Below are positions 1-6,964 of a DNA stretch of 7,050 nucleotides, one piece after another (positions within the stretch are counted from its first letter, which is position 1; every line of letters begins with the position of its first letter). The notes beneath the pieces are model-generated. The model was not told the DNA's origin. It made no database searches and worked only from the letters and a program-made list of their open reading frames with translations. A program made the translations under genes and the position numbers. Source of the DNA: Candidatus Woesearchaeota archaeon (GTDB taxonomy: Archaea; Nanoarchaeota; Nanoarchaeia; Woesearchaeales; JAGVZT01); NCBI GenBank assembly GCA_017608295.1, contig JAFCGF010000073.1:1-7050 (forward strand), written 5' to 3'.

Positions 1-35
1 TTTGCTTCAAAGGTGGGAATTTTCTCTTGAAAAAC

Positions 36-68
36 GGATTTTTTATCGGATCAGGGATATACAGGATT
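36..68. repeat. Degenerate GGATN repeat tract, intergenic
   Basis: Four short related words, CGGATT, CGGATC, GGGATA and AGGATT, occur at about 35-40, 47-52, 54-59 and 63-68, at irregular spacings of 12, 7 and 9 bases. The stretch resembles the GGATT-rich intergenic repeats I recall from many bacterial genomes, but this copy is degenerate and short, so chance similarity is possible. No coding region can be supported in bases 1-255, and the window may begin just after an unseen gene. Confidence 0.25.
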
Positions 69-121
69 AAATCACTGCCAATTCATTCAATATTTTTGGG
101 CAGGCCGGTGTAGGCTCTGAT

Positions 122-184
122 CCTGGTTTGCCCCTCCCCAACTCCCTCCCCCAATAAGGGAAGGGGGGCAGGTGTGGTACCAGG
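122..184. repeat. Imperfect GC-rich inverted repeat
   Basis: CCTGGT (122-127) is exactly complementary to ACCAGG (179-184), and inside it TGCCCC (129-134) is complementary to GGGGCA (165-170). The interior is strongly strand-asymmetric: a C-rich pyrimidine run at about 130-152 is followed by a G-rich purine run at about 158-169. It could fold as a long imperfect hairpin. Its position between a possible upstream gene and the tRNA promoter suits either a dispersed intergenic repeat of the REP type or a terminator for an upstream plus-strand gene. A T-tract directly after the hairpin is missing, which argues against a simple intrinsic terminator. Confidence 0.5.
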
Positions 185-200
185 GTTCATAAAAAAGCCG

Positions 201-208
201 TATCTTTG
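201..208 (+). promoter_or_regulatory. Bacteroidota -7 box for the tRNA gene
   Basis: TATCTTTG matches the Bacteroidota -7 consensus TAnnTTTG perfectly and lies 47 bases upstream of the tRNA. Transcription would start around 213-216, giving a 5' leader of about 40 nt. A clear -33 TTTG element is not visible at the usual spacing; the corresponding region around 174-182 is GGT-rich. The box is therefore convincing by itself but the promoter is only half canonical. Confidence 0.7.
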
Positions 209-224
209 CACTCCGTTTCACACT

Positions 225-248
225 TCACACCCACACTCACACCCACAC
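225..248 (+). repeat. Perfect 12-bp tandem repeat in tRNA leader
   Basis: TCACACCCACAC occurs twice head to tail at 225-236 and 237-248, preceded by a partial copy (TCACAC at 218-223). It forms the centre of a 40-base stretch (216-255) that contains no G at all and runs to the first base of the tRNA. The transcribed leader should be unstructured and would be removed by RNase P. Whether the repeat has a function or is a replication-slippage product cannot be told from one sequence. Confidence 0.8.
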
Positions 249-255
249 CTTCTTC

Positions 256-329
256 GGGCCCATAGCTCAGTTGGTTAGAGCAGTAGACTCATAATCTATT
301 GGTCACAGGTTCAAGTCCTGTTGGGCCCA
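256..329 (+). tRNA. tRNA with CAU anticodon (Met elongator or Ile2)
   Basis: A complete cloverleaf is present. The 7-bp acceptor stem is GGGCCCA/TGGGCCC (256-262 with 322-328). The D stem is GCTC/GAGC with an AGTTGGTTA loop. The anticodon stem is 283-287 with 295-299 and includes one G-T pair, with loop CTCATAA and anticodon CAT at 290-292. The variable loop has five bases. The T stem is ACAGG/CCTGT with loop TTCAAGT, and the discriminator base is A329. No CCA is encoded. It is not an initiator tRNA: position 1-72 is a normal G-C pair and the anticodon stem lacks the three G-C pairs. Elongator Met and lysidine-modified Ile2 both carry CAU. The C4-G69 and C5-G68 pairs are the kind of determinants known for TilS substrates in E. 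coli, so Ile2 is a real possibility. Confidence 0.95.
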
Positions 330-343
330 CAAATATAAATAAC

Positions 344-378
344 AAAGGGCTGTAAATTAATAAGTTACAGCCCTTTTT
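344..378. terminator. Probable bidirectional intrinsic terminator
   Basis: AAAGGGCTGTAA (344-355) and TTACAGCCCTTT (365-376) form a perfect 12-bp stem closed by a nine-base A/T-rich loop. On the plus strand the stem runs into TTTTT (374-378), making a standard rho-independent terminator 14 bases after the tRNA. On the minus strand the stem is followed by GTTATTTATATTT, a reasonable T-rich tail, and it lies about 50 bases beyond the fucosidase stop codon. One hairpin therefore probably ends the tRNA transcript and the convergent three-gene transcript. Confidence 0.88.
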
Positions 379-425
379 CATTAATAGCCAGTGAAGGCAG
401 GCAGGGTTATATCTGCGACAGCATT

Positions 426-2795
426 TCAATGAAGTTGACCATTTAATGTAATACGTTCTCCTTTTTTCAGATCAATTTCCATTACATTATCTTGATATTT
501 TACACGGCAGGTATTATCTATATTAGCATAAATGGTGGTAGTAGTCATCATACCATTTTCCCATTCCATATATACTTCAAAGCCGCCCCGGGCACGCAGC
601 CCTTTGATGCTTCCATCGGGCCATGCTGCAGGCAGGGCCGGTAATAATTGGATTATGCCGTTGTGACTTTGCAGCAGCATTTCGGCAATACCTGCGGTGC
701 CTCCAAAATTACCATCAATCTGAAAAGGAGGATGACTATCAAATAAATTATGTTGAGTTGATTTTTTCAGTAAGGCCATCATATGGTCGTAAGCTGTTTC
801 AGGTTGATGCAACCTTGCAAAAAAGTTGATCATCCAGGCACGGCTCCATCCTGTATGTCCTCCACCGTGCATTAATCTTTTTTCGATGGTGCTATTCGCT
901 GCTTCAAACAGCTCCGGGGTTTCGGGTGTAATTTGCGCCAGCGGATACAAACCCAACAGATGCGACATATGCCTATGGCCTGGTTCCCACTCTTTGTAAT
1001 CTTCAATCCATTCCATGATCGTGTTGTCCCTGCCAATACGAACAGGAGGTATTTTTGAACGAATATGTTTCCAGTTTTCCCGTAAATCCTCATCAACCTC
1101 TAATATCTCACTTGCTTTAATGCAATGATCAATATGACCCATCAAAGTTTGGTTATCAATGGTTGAGGCATAAGTCAACTGACAAGGATAATCTTTACCT
1201 TCAAGAATATAGGCATTTTCGGGCGACATGGTGGGATTGGTAACCAGGAAACCATCCTCCTCAACCAGGAAATCACTGACAAATGCCATCGCCTCTTTCA
1301 TGATGGGATAGGCCCGGTTTTTCAGGTATTCTTTATCCTGACTAAACTCATAGTGCCTCCACAACGGGAAGGTCATCCACACTCCGCTCAAAGGCGACAT
1401 GCTCCATCGCATATCGGCAACAGGAGTAGTCTTTCCAAAAATATCAGAAGTGATATGCATCGCCCACCCTGAGCATCCATACATCTCCATGGCCGTCACC
1501 CTCCCCGGCTCTCTCCACATATCCACGATATTCGTTAACAGGTCAACTGTCTCTGTAAGGTTGCACACTTCAGCAGGCCAGTAGTTCATCTGGAGGTTGA
1601 TGTTGGTATGGTAATCTGAATTCCATGGAGCGTTGAAATGTTCATTCCAGATCCCTTGCAGGTTGGCGGGCAATAAGCCGGGCGACCTTGAGCTACCCAT
1701 TAACAGATACCTTCCGTACTGAAAATATAAAGCTACCAGGCCGGGGTCATCTCCTCCGTTTTTAACTGAATCCAATCGTTTATCGGTAGGTAATCCGGCC
1801 AGATAATTTTTTCCAAGGTCAATGGTTACCTTGTTAAAAATCGCCTGGTGTTCTTCAATATGAGTCTCTTTTATTTGTTCAAATGATCTGCTTTCAGCTT
1901 GATTCAATATTTCATCACAAATTTTTAACGGATCAATATTCCTGTCAAAATTGAGCTTTTCAAGGTTGTAATCTGTTACAGCAGTAAATAGCATGGTTAG
2001 TTCATCAGCATTTTTAACCTGAAGTGTTGACGTGTCAGCAATTAGCTCCCCTCCTCTATTTATAATCAACAGTTTTGCTGCAAACTTCATATGTTCGCCC
2101 CCGGGCCCTTGCGTATCAGTTGTTTCATCAATAATTTGCCCGGTCAGTATCAGCTGATTGATTTTAGCTTTTACATGAGCATCCTTTTTCCTTTGTAAAG
2201 CGATAGTAGTATTTATTGCCCCGGGTTTATCAGCAGTTAAATGAATGACAATGATATTATCAGGTGCAGAAGCAAATACTTCCCTGGTGTATGTGATTCC
2301 ATCGATAGTAAAAACCGTACGGGATATGCCGGGATTTAAATGCAGTTCCCGTTGATAATTGCTAAAAGGGGCGACACTGTCAAACGACAGATAGATGTCA
2401 CCCAGGGTTTGATAAGATCGAAATCGCGGAGGAGTTCCCAGCAAACTTTTATTCCCAAGGTGATATGCTTCCTTAATTTTCTCTTCAAAAATAAGTTCCC
2501 TGATCCGGGGCAGGTCACGTAGAGCATTGGGATTGTTGGTGTTGAACCGTTTCCCGGCCCACAGGCTCTCTTCATTTACCTGGATGCGTTCGTTGTAAAC
2601 ACCTCCGAAATCCATGGCCCCTAAACGACCATTCCCAACGGGTAATGCTTCATCCCAAACTTTTGCCGGCTGTTGATACCAGAGTTTGTAGCTTGCAACC
2701 GGAGATCTATCCATGTTTTCCGGTTTCCCGAAATTGGTGCAGGCATTTAAAATAAATCCTGCAATAAGGATGAGAAAAAAACGCTGTTTAGTCAT
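426..2795 (-). CDS. GH95 alpha-L-fucosidase, lipoprotein
   Basis: This 789-residue protein is an inverting exo-glycosidase of family GH95, expected to release terminal alpha-linked (typically 1,2-) L-fucose. Its signal peptide ends in lipobox L16-N-A-C19, so it should be lipid-anchored in the periplasm or outer membrane. Domains in order: an N-terminal beta-sandwich opening with the family hallmark WDEALPVGNGRLGAM (about 35-280), an alpha/alpha barrel (about 300-700) and a small C-terminal beta domain (about 712-785). The residues matching the catalytic set of Bifidobacterium AfcA are visible: N398 and N400 in NINLQMNYWPAE, acid E526 in MSPEN and D694 in QIDGNFGG. H396 stands where fucosidases have His and, as I recall, a characterised GH95 L-galactosidase has Thr, which favours fucose. 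Length is normal and the gene looks intact. The start ATG follows an A/T-rich leader without a Shine-Dalgarno, and the signal peptide supports it. It is the last gene of the presumed operon, 93 bp after the second sulfatase. Its natural glycan is not determined. Confidence 0.95.
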   Translation of the reverse strand: MTKQRFFLILIAGFILNACTNFGKPENMDRSPVASYKLWYQQPAKVWDEALPVGNGRLGAMDFGGVYNERIQVNEESLWAGKRFNTNNPNALRDLPRIRELIFEEKIKEAYHLGNKSLLGTPPRFRSYQTLGDIYLSFDSVAPFSNYQRELHLNPGISRTVFTIDGITYTREVFASAPDNIIVIHLTADKPGAINTTIALQRKKDAHVKAKINQLILTGQIIDETTDTQGPGGEHMKFAAKLLIINRGGELIADTSTLQVKNADELTMLFTAVTDYNLEKLNFDRNIDPLKICDEILNQAESRSFEQIKETHIEEHQAIFNKVTIDLGKNYLAGLPTDKRLDSVKNGGDDPGLVALYFQYGRYLLMGSSRSPGLLPANLQGIWNEHFNAPWNSDYHTNINLQMNYWPAEVCNLTETVDLLTNIVDMWREPGRVTAMEMYGCSGWAMHITSDIFGKTTPVADMRWSMSPLSGVWMTFPLWRHYEFSQDKEYLKNRAYPIMKEAMAFVSDFLVEEDGFLVTNPTMSPENAYILEGKDYPCQLTYASTIDNQTLMGHIDHCIKASEILEVDEDLRENWKHIRSKIPPVRIGRDNTIMEWIEDYKEWEPGHRHMSHLLGLYPLAQITPETPELFEAANSTIEKRLMHGGGHTGWSRAWMINFFARLHQPETAYDHMMALLKKSTQHNLFDSHPPFQIDGNFGGTAGIAEMLLQSHNGIIQLLPALPAAWPDGSIKGLRARGGFEVYMEWENGMMTTTTIYANIDNTCRVKYQDNVMEIDLKKGERITLNGQLH

Positions 2796-2836
2796 TTATG
2801 TCAATTTTCAATACATGCTGCCAAAGTTCTATGCCC

Positions 2837-2853
2837 CTTGATAAATGTTCAAG
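2837..2853 (-). other. Small hairpin in the 93-bp intergenic gap
   Basis: CTTGA and TCAAG form a 5-bp stem with a 7-base loop between the second sulfatase and the fucosidase. Reading on the minus strand, TTG within this element is followed about 20 bases later by GAACTTTG, a 7-of-8 relative of the TAnnTTTG promoter box lacking the initial T. This could be a weak internal promoter or simply spacer. No strong terminator is seen in the gap, so readthrough from the sulfatase is likely. Confidence 0.25.
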
Positions 2854-2888
2854 ATATCGCATAAAAGCAAGACAAAGTCTACATCTGA

Positions 2889-4985
2889 TCATTTCACGAT
2901 AATTTCATCGGCAAACAACCAGGCTTTATCACCGGCCCCTTGATGCCATTGTGGACATATTGCTACATTTTTAGCATGAACACGTATATAGCGTGCACTT
3001 ATACCCCCTGTTTCGATTTCATAAGATTGCCGTATCTCTTTTCCAGACTTTAACGGGATCATTCTTTCAACTTTTCCTATTGGTTTGAATGATTTGTTGT
3101 CGTTTGAAACCGAAAACCTGACCCAATCGGGTGAAAATATCCAGGCATCAATATTATGCAGAAAGCCGGCTGCAACAGAATTTATTTCTGTCTCTTTTGA
3201 TAAATCGATTGTAGCAATCAAATCGCTCTCCTGAAAGCCCTGCCAAACATTGTAGTCATCAATCTGTGATAAATCAGTTGTCGATATTTTGCCATCGGTT
3301 AAGGCTTTGGGACCACTTGCCGCATATTTTCCGGCATATGGATATTGAAAAGAAACAGCCGCCCCCACTGCCTGATGGTTTATGGTTTCTGTACGTTGTT
3401 TTGGGGGAAGAAATTCAGTTTGGTTATCGTCTTTATATCTTTTTCTTAATTCGTTGAGCTTCTCTTTCAAATCGCTGACTATTTCTTCATATTCTGCCTG
3501 GTCGTATAAGCTATGTAGCTCATTCGGATCATTTTCCAGGTCAAACAGCTCCCATTCATCAATGTCGTAATAATAATGGATCAGTTTGAAATTTTGGGTT
3601 CTGATCCCGTAATGCCGCTTCACATCATGGCCACCTTTTGGATATTCATAATAATGGTAATAAATTTCATTTCGCCAATTATCCGGGGTTTCGCCCTTCA
3701 ACAGGTTGCGCATAGATTCCCCCTGCATATCATCCGGAACCGGAACCCCTGTATAATCAAGAAAAGTGGGGGCAAAATCGAGGTTCATCACCATTTCATC
3801 AGAAACTACTCCTTTGGCAATCTCCCTGGGATACCTGATCAACAACGGCATTTTGAGCGATTCTTCGTACATAAAACGTTTGTCGAACCAGCCATGTTCG
3901 CCGAGGTAAAACCCCTGGTCGGAAGTGTAAATGATGATGGTGTTATCAGCCAGTCCGTTATGATCCAGGTAATCCAAAATTTCCCCCACACTTTCATCCA
4001 CAGACTCAATAGTCCCCAGGTAATCCTGCATGTAGCGCCGGTATTTCCAATAAGCCAGATCTTTTCCGGTGGGTGGATTTCGGTGGTATTCATTGTTCTT
4101 TTCCCGGTAATTATTATTCCATATGTTTCGTTGTTTTTCATTCATTCTGTCGAAAGCCCAGGTTCCCAAACCACCAGTAATTTCGGTAGAATTAAGGGCT
4201 TTGGTAAGTTTGAGGTCGTGACCCAGATACATATCCTTCCAGATTGACATTTTTTGATTCTTCGCAGCTGTGCTTCTGTTTTTAAAATCATCAAAAAAAG
4301 TAGAAGGAACAGGAATTTCAACGTTATCGAAAGTATTGATATGATCGAGGCTGGGCATCCAGGTACGGTGGGGTGCTTTATGGTGCATCAGCAGGCAGAA
4401 AGGTTTGGTTGTATCCCTGTTATTCAGCCAATTGATTGTGAAATCGGTTATCAGATCCGTAACATATCCTTCATGTCTTTTCTTTTCCCCCATCTCAATA
4501 AAATCGGGATTATAATAACTTCCTTGCCCCGGTAAAATATTCCAGTAATCAAAACCGGTAGGCTCACTTTTCAAATGCCATTTGCCGATTAATGCAGTTT
4601 GATAATTATTTTGTTGGAGAATTTTTGGAAATGTTTGCTGAGTTCCATCAAAACTAACACTGTTATTTATATGCCTGTTGATATGACTGTATTTTCCGGT
4701 GAGCAGAACCGCCCGGCTCGGGGCACAGATTGAGTTGGTGCAAAAACTATTTGAAAAACGGGTACCCTCATTGGCAATCCTATCGATGTTTGGTGTTTGA
4801 TTTACGGAATTCCCATAACAGCTTACTGCATTCATGGCATGGTCATCACTCATAATGAAAATGATATTTGGCTTTCCCGTTTTTTGATCAGAAGAGTCTT
4901 TGTTGTCAAAATTACACCCATACAAAGCTGAAACAGCAAGTGCCAGGCTTAAAAACTTAACTACTATATTTATTTTTAGATTCAC
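2889..4985 (-). CDS. S1 sulfatase with C-terminal discoidin-like module
   Basis: This 698-residue formylglycine-dependent sulfatase should hydrolyse a sulfate ester on a glycan. Lipobox L21-Y-G-C24 predicts a lipoprotein; the acidic residues just after Cys (NFDNKD) could favour surface export. The alkaline-phosphatase-like catalytic domain spans about 38-415. Metal ligands are D47-D48 and D356-Q357, the formylglycine precursor is C87 in CAPSR, and further active-site candidates are K135/H137 (GKWH), H206 (HKAPHR), H364 (GEHG) and K369. A C-terminal subdomain follows (about 440-515), then an F5/8 type C module (about 535-698). The HKAPHR and HYGIRT...DIDEWELFDLENDP pattern recalls GlcNAc-6-sulfatase/mucin-desulfating sulfatase relatives (S1_11-like), but substrate is unproven. 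The start is GTG: an in-frame TAA lies 16-18 bases upstream with no ATG between, and the next Met (M45) would delete the signal peptide. It starts 11 bp after the upstream sulfatase stop, so the two are probably cotranscribed. Confidence 0.93.
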   Translation of the reverse strand: MNLKINIVVKFLSLALAVSALYGCNFDNKDSSDQKTGKPNIIFIMSDDHAMNAVSCYGNSVNQTPNIDRIANEGTRFSNSFCTNSICAPSRAVLLTGKYSHINRHINNSVSFDGTQQTFPKILQQNNYQTALIGKWHLKSEPTGFDYWNILPGQGSYYNPDFIEMGEKKRHEGYVTDLITDFTINWLNNRDTTKPFCLLMHHKAPHRTWMPSLDHINTFDNVEIPVPSTFFDDFKNRSTAAKNQKMSIWKDMYLGHDLKLTKALNSTEITGGLGTWAFDRMNEKQRNIWNNNYREKNNEYHRNPPTGKDLAYWKYRRYMQDYLGTIESVDESVGEILDYLDHNGLADNTIIIYTSDQGFYLGEHGWFDKRFMYEESLKMPLLIRYPREIAKGVVSDEMVMNLDFAPTFLDYTGVPVPDDMQGESMRNLLKGETPDNWRNEIYYHYYEYPKGGHDVKRHYGIRTQNFKLIHYYYDIDEWELFDLENDPNELHSLYDQAEYEEIVSDLKEKLNELRKRYKDDNQTEFLPPKQRTETINHQAVGAAVSFQYPYAGKYAASGPKALTDGKISTTDLSQIDDYNVWQGFQESDLIATIDLSKETEINSVAAGFLHNIDAWIFSPDWVRFSVSNDNKSFKPIGKVERMIPLKSGKEIRQSYEIETGGISARYIRVHAKNVAICPQWHQGAGDKAWLFADEIIVK

Positions 4986-4996
4986 GAATTTTGTTT

Positions 4997-6964
4997 TTAA
5001 TTAACAACTATTTCATCCACAAACAACCAGGCCTTTCCTCCGGCACCATCATGCCATTCGGGGCAGGTAGAGATATTTTTCGCCTGAATTTTTACAAAAC
5101 GTGCAGATGAATTAGTGAGATCAGCTTTGAATTTTCTGACCTCTTGATTGTTGTTTTGTTTTCGGGCATCTTCCTCAAAACATTTTATCAGCTTATACTC
5201 TTTTCCATTTGTTGAAATTGATATTTTTACTTTTACAGGGCTGAAAATCCACGAACCCTGGTTGATCAGGAAACCACATTCTATATGCTCTATTGTCAAT
5301 ACCTCCTCCAGATCAACAACTGCTTCAAAATCTGTCTCCTGGAAACCCAGCCATTCTTCATCCGAATAATCAAAACTGCCCAACACGCCATTTATCAATG
5401 TTTTGCCTTCATGACCTGAATATTGATAGGAGCATTCATTTTTTATTGAAATGTTTTTGTCAATAGCCAGATGGTTTACTTTATCATTGTCCTGCTGCCT
5501 GCGTCCTGGTTTGCGAACAGCCTTACCTTTTTTATTCTGACTTCTATCACCCAATTCTTCACGAGCTGATTCACCTAGGATCATTAACTCTTCTACAATT
5601 TCCGGATATTGTCCTGCCAGGTTAATAGTTTCACTGATATCATTCCCCAAATCATATAATTCCAGTTTGGTTATTATGCCTTTGCCATAAGGGCCCGGGA
5701 AACCATCTTTGCCGGGCTCAACTCCATCGTAAGACCGGTAGACATGCGGAAAAACCAGCTTCCAGTTATCTTTGCGTACCGCGATCAGATCCCCTTCATA
5801 GTAGTAATAAAAGTGGTTTCGGGGTTTTGCTCCTTTCTTGCCTTCCATCAAAGAGAGAATACTCACTCCGTCAATTTTCTTATCCGGGAGTGAAGCCCCG
5901 CTAATTTCTGCTAAAGATGGTAAAATATCAATGGTAGAAGCAATCTGATCACATTCGATACCGGCAAGGATCTTGCCTGGCCAGCGCATTGCTGTTGAAA
6001 CCCGGGGGCCTCCTTCCCACATGGCCCCTTTTCCTTCGCGCAAAGGATCGGCAGATCCGGCGTGGTTACCAAAATTCAACCAGGGGCCATTATCACTGGT
6101 AAAGATAACAAGGGTGTTATCATCCAAACCATTTTCTTTTAATGCTTTTAGAATTTCTCCTACCGACCAATCAAGTTCCATCATCACATCGGCAAACAGG
6201 CCTTTGCCACTCTCGCCTTTAAACTTATCAGAAACTGCGATAGGCACATGTATCATAGAATGGGGTATATACAGGAAAAAAGGTTCGTTTTTGTGGTTTT
6301 TTATAAACTCAATGGCTTTATCTGTATAAAGGGTGGTCAACCTCGCCTGGTCTTCAAGGGTGGCAATGGTGTCGATCACTTCGTTGCCTTCGAATAATTG
6401 TAAAGGCGGGTAATTCGATTTGCGTTTACCGGTACCCTCCAGGGGGACTCCATCATAACCAACCGGCCACATATCGTTGGAGTAGGGAAGGCCAACATAC
6501 TCATCAAACCCATGTTGCAGGGGCAGAAATTCCTCATGGTGGCCCAGGTGCCATTTCCCAAAAATACCGGTAGCATAGCCTTTTTCTTTTAACATCTCAG
6601 GGATGATCGTTTCATCGGGGTTTATTCCTATATTTGAATGAGAGCTCAGGGCTCCCTGAATGCCTACACGTTCAGCATAACATCCGGTAAGCAATGAAGC
6701 GCGGGAAGCGCTGCAAACAGCCTGGGAAGCATAAAAATTGGTAAACTTTGCCCCTTCATCTGCCAGCCGGTCGATATTTGGCGTTTGATAATCTGTCGCT
6801 CCAAAACACCCCACATCGGCATATCCCATGTCATCGATAAATATCAATACTATATTAGGATTATTGCCTTCATTGTTTTTTGTAACCGGGCTATCGCAAC
6901 CGCATAAACTTAATGCTACCCATGCCAATCCAAAAATAGGGCTTGGTGAATAAGTCTTAAACAT
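4997..6964 (-). CDS. S1 sulfatase (arylsulfatase A-like) with discoidin-like module
   Basis: This 655-residue sulfatase is the first gene of the visible run. Its signal peptide ends in an acceptable lipobox, L20-C-G-C23. The catalytic domain (about 36-355) shows D44-D45 and D291-N292 as metal ligands, C84 in CSASR as formylglycine precursor (the C-x-A-S-R variant also used by S1 enzymes), K137/H139 in GKWHLGHH, H235 and H239 in PHSMIHV, and K312 in REGKGAMWEGGPR. A C-terminal subdomain follows (about 370-470), then a Lys/Arg-rich linker (about 477-490, NKKGKAVRKPGRR) and an F5/8 type C-like module (about 497-655) with WLGFQETD, SWIFSP and a terminal AGGKAWLFVDEIVV. It belongs to a different S1 subgroup from its neighbour, judging by CSASR versus CAPSR and DNG versus DQG. 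I cannot assign the subfamily or the sulfated sugar. The ATG has an A/T-rich leader and no Shine-Dalgarno. Maturation needs an anSME or FGE enzyme encoded elsewhere. Confidence 0.94.
   Translation of the reverse strand: MFKTYSPSPIFGLAWVALSLCGCDSPVTKNNEGNNPNIVLIFIDDMGYADVGCFGATDYQTPNIDRLADEGAKFTNFYASQAVCSASRASLLTGCYAERVGIQGALSSHSNIGINPDETIIPEMLKEKGYATGIFGKWHLGHHEEFLPLQHGFDEYVGLPYSNDMWPVGYDGVPLEGTGKRKSNYPPLQLFEGNEVIDTIATLEDQARLTTLYTDKAIEFIKNHKNEPFFLYIPHSMIHVPIAVSDKFKGESGKGLFADVMMELDWSVGEILKALKENGLDDNTLVIFTSDNGPWLNFGNHAGSADPLREGKGAMWEGGPRVSTAMRWPGKILAGIECDQIASTIDILPSLAEISGASLPDKKIDGVSILSLMEGKKGAKPRNHFYYYYEGDLIAVRKDNWKLVFPHVYRSYDGVEPGKDGFPGPYGKGIITKLELYDLGNDISETINLAGQYPEIVEELMILGESAREELGDRSQNKKGKAVRKPGRRQQDNDKVNHLAIDKNISIKNECSYQYSGHEGKTLINGVLGSFDYSDEEWLGFQETDFEAVVDLEEVLTIEHIECGFLINQGSWIFSPVKVKISISTNGKEYKLIKCFEEDARKQNNNQEVRKFKADLTNSSARFVKIQAKNISTCPEWHDGAGGKAWLFVDEIVVN

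Noticed and set aside
225..248. Tandem repeat as the start of a CRISPR array
   Set aside because: The two 12-bp units are directly adjacent with no spacers, and no cas genes are present.
256..329. tRNA gene as an attachment site for an integrated element
   Set aside because: I found no repeat of the tRNA 3' end elsewhere in the window and no integrase; the adjacent genes are ordinary polysaccharide-degradation genes.
3576..4247. Open plus-strand frame of 223 codons inside the second sulfatase gene
   Set aside because: It is antisense to a sulfatase with intact catalytic motifs, its translation shows no recognisable domain, and it has no promoter or leader of its own; it is a shadow frame.
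2889..6964. Two sulfatases as a recent tandem duplication
   Set aside because: Their catalytic domains differ in the formylglycine motif (CAPSR versus CSASR), metal-site motif (DQG versus DNG) and overall sequence, so they represent separate S1 subtypes; only the C-terminal modules are clearly alike.
4997..6964. Inactive sulfatase because of the CSASR motif instead of C-x-P-S-R
   Set aside because: Ala at the third position is an accepted variant of the sulfatase signature, and the other metal and active-site residues are in place.
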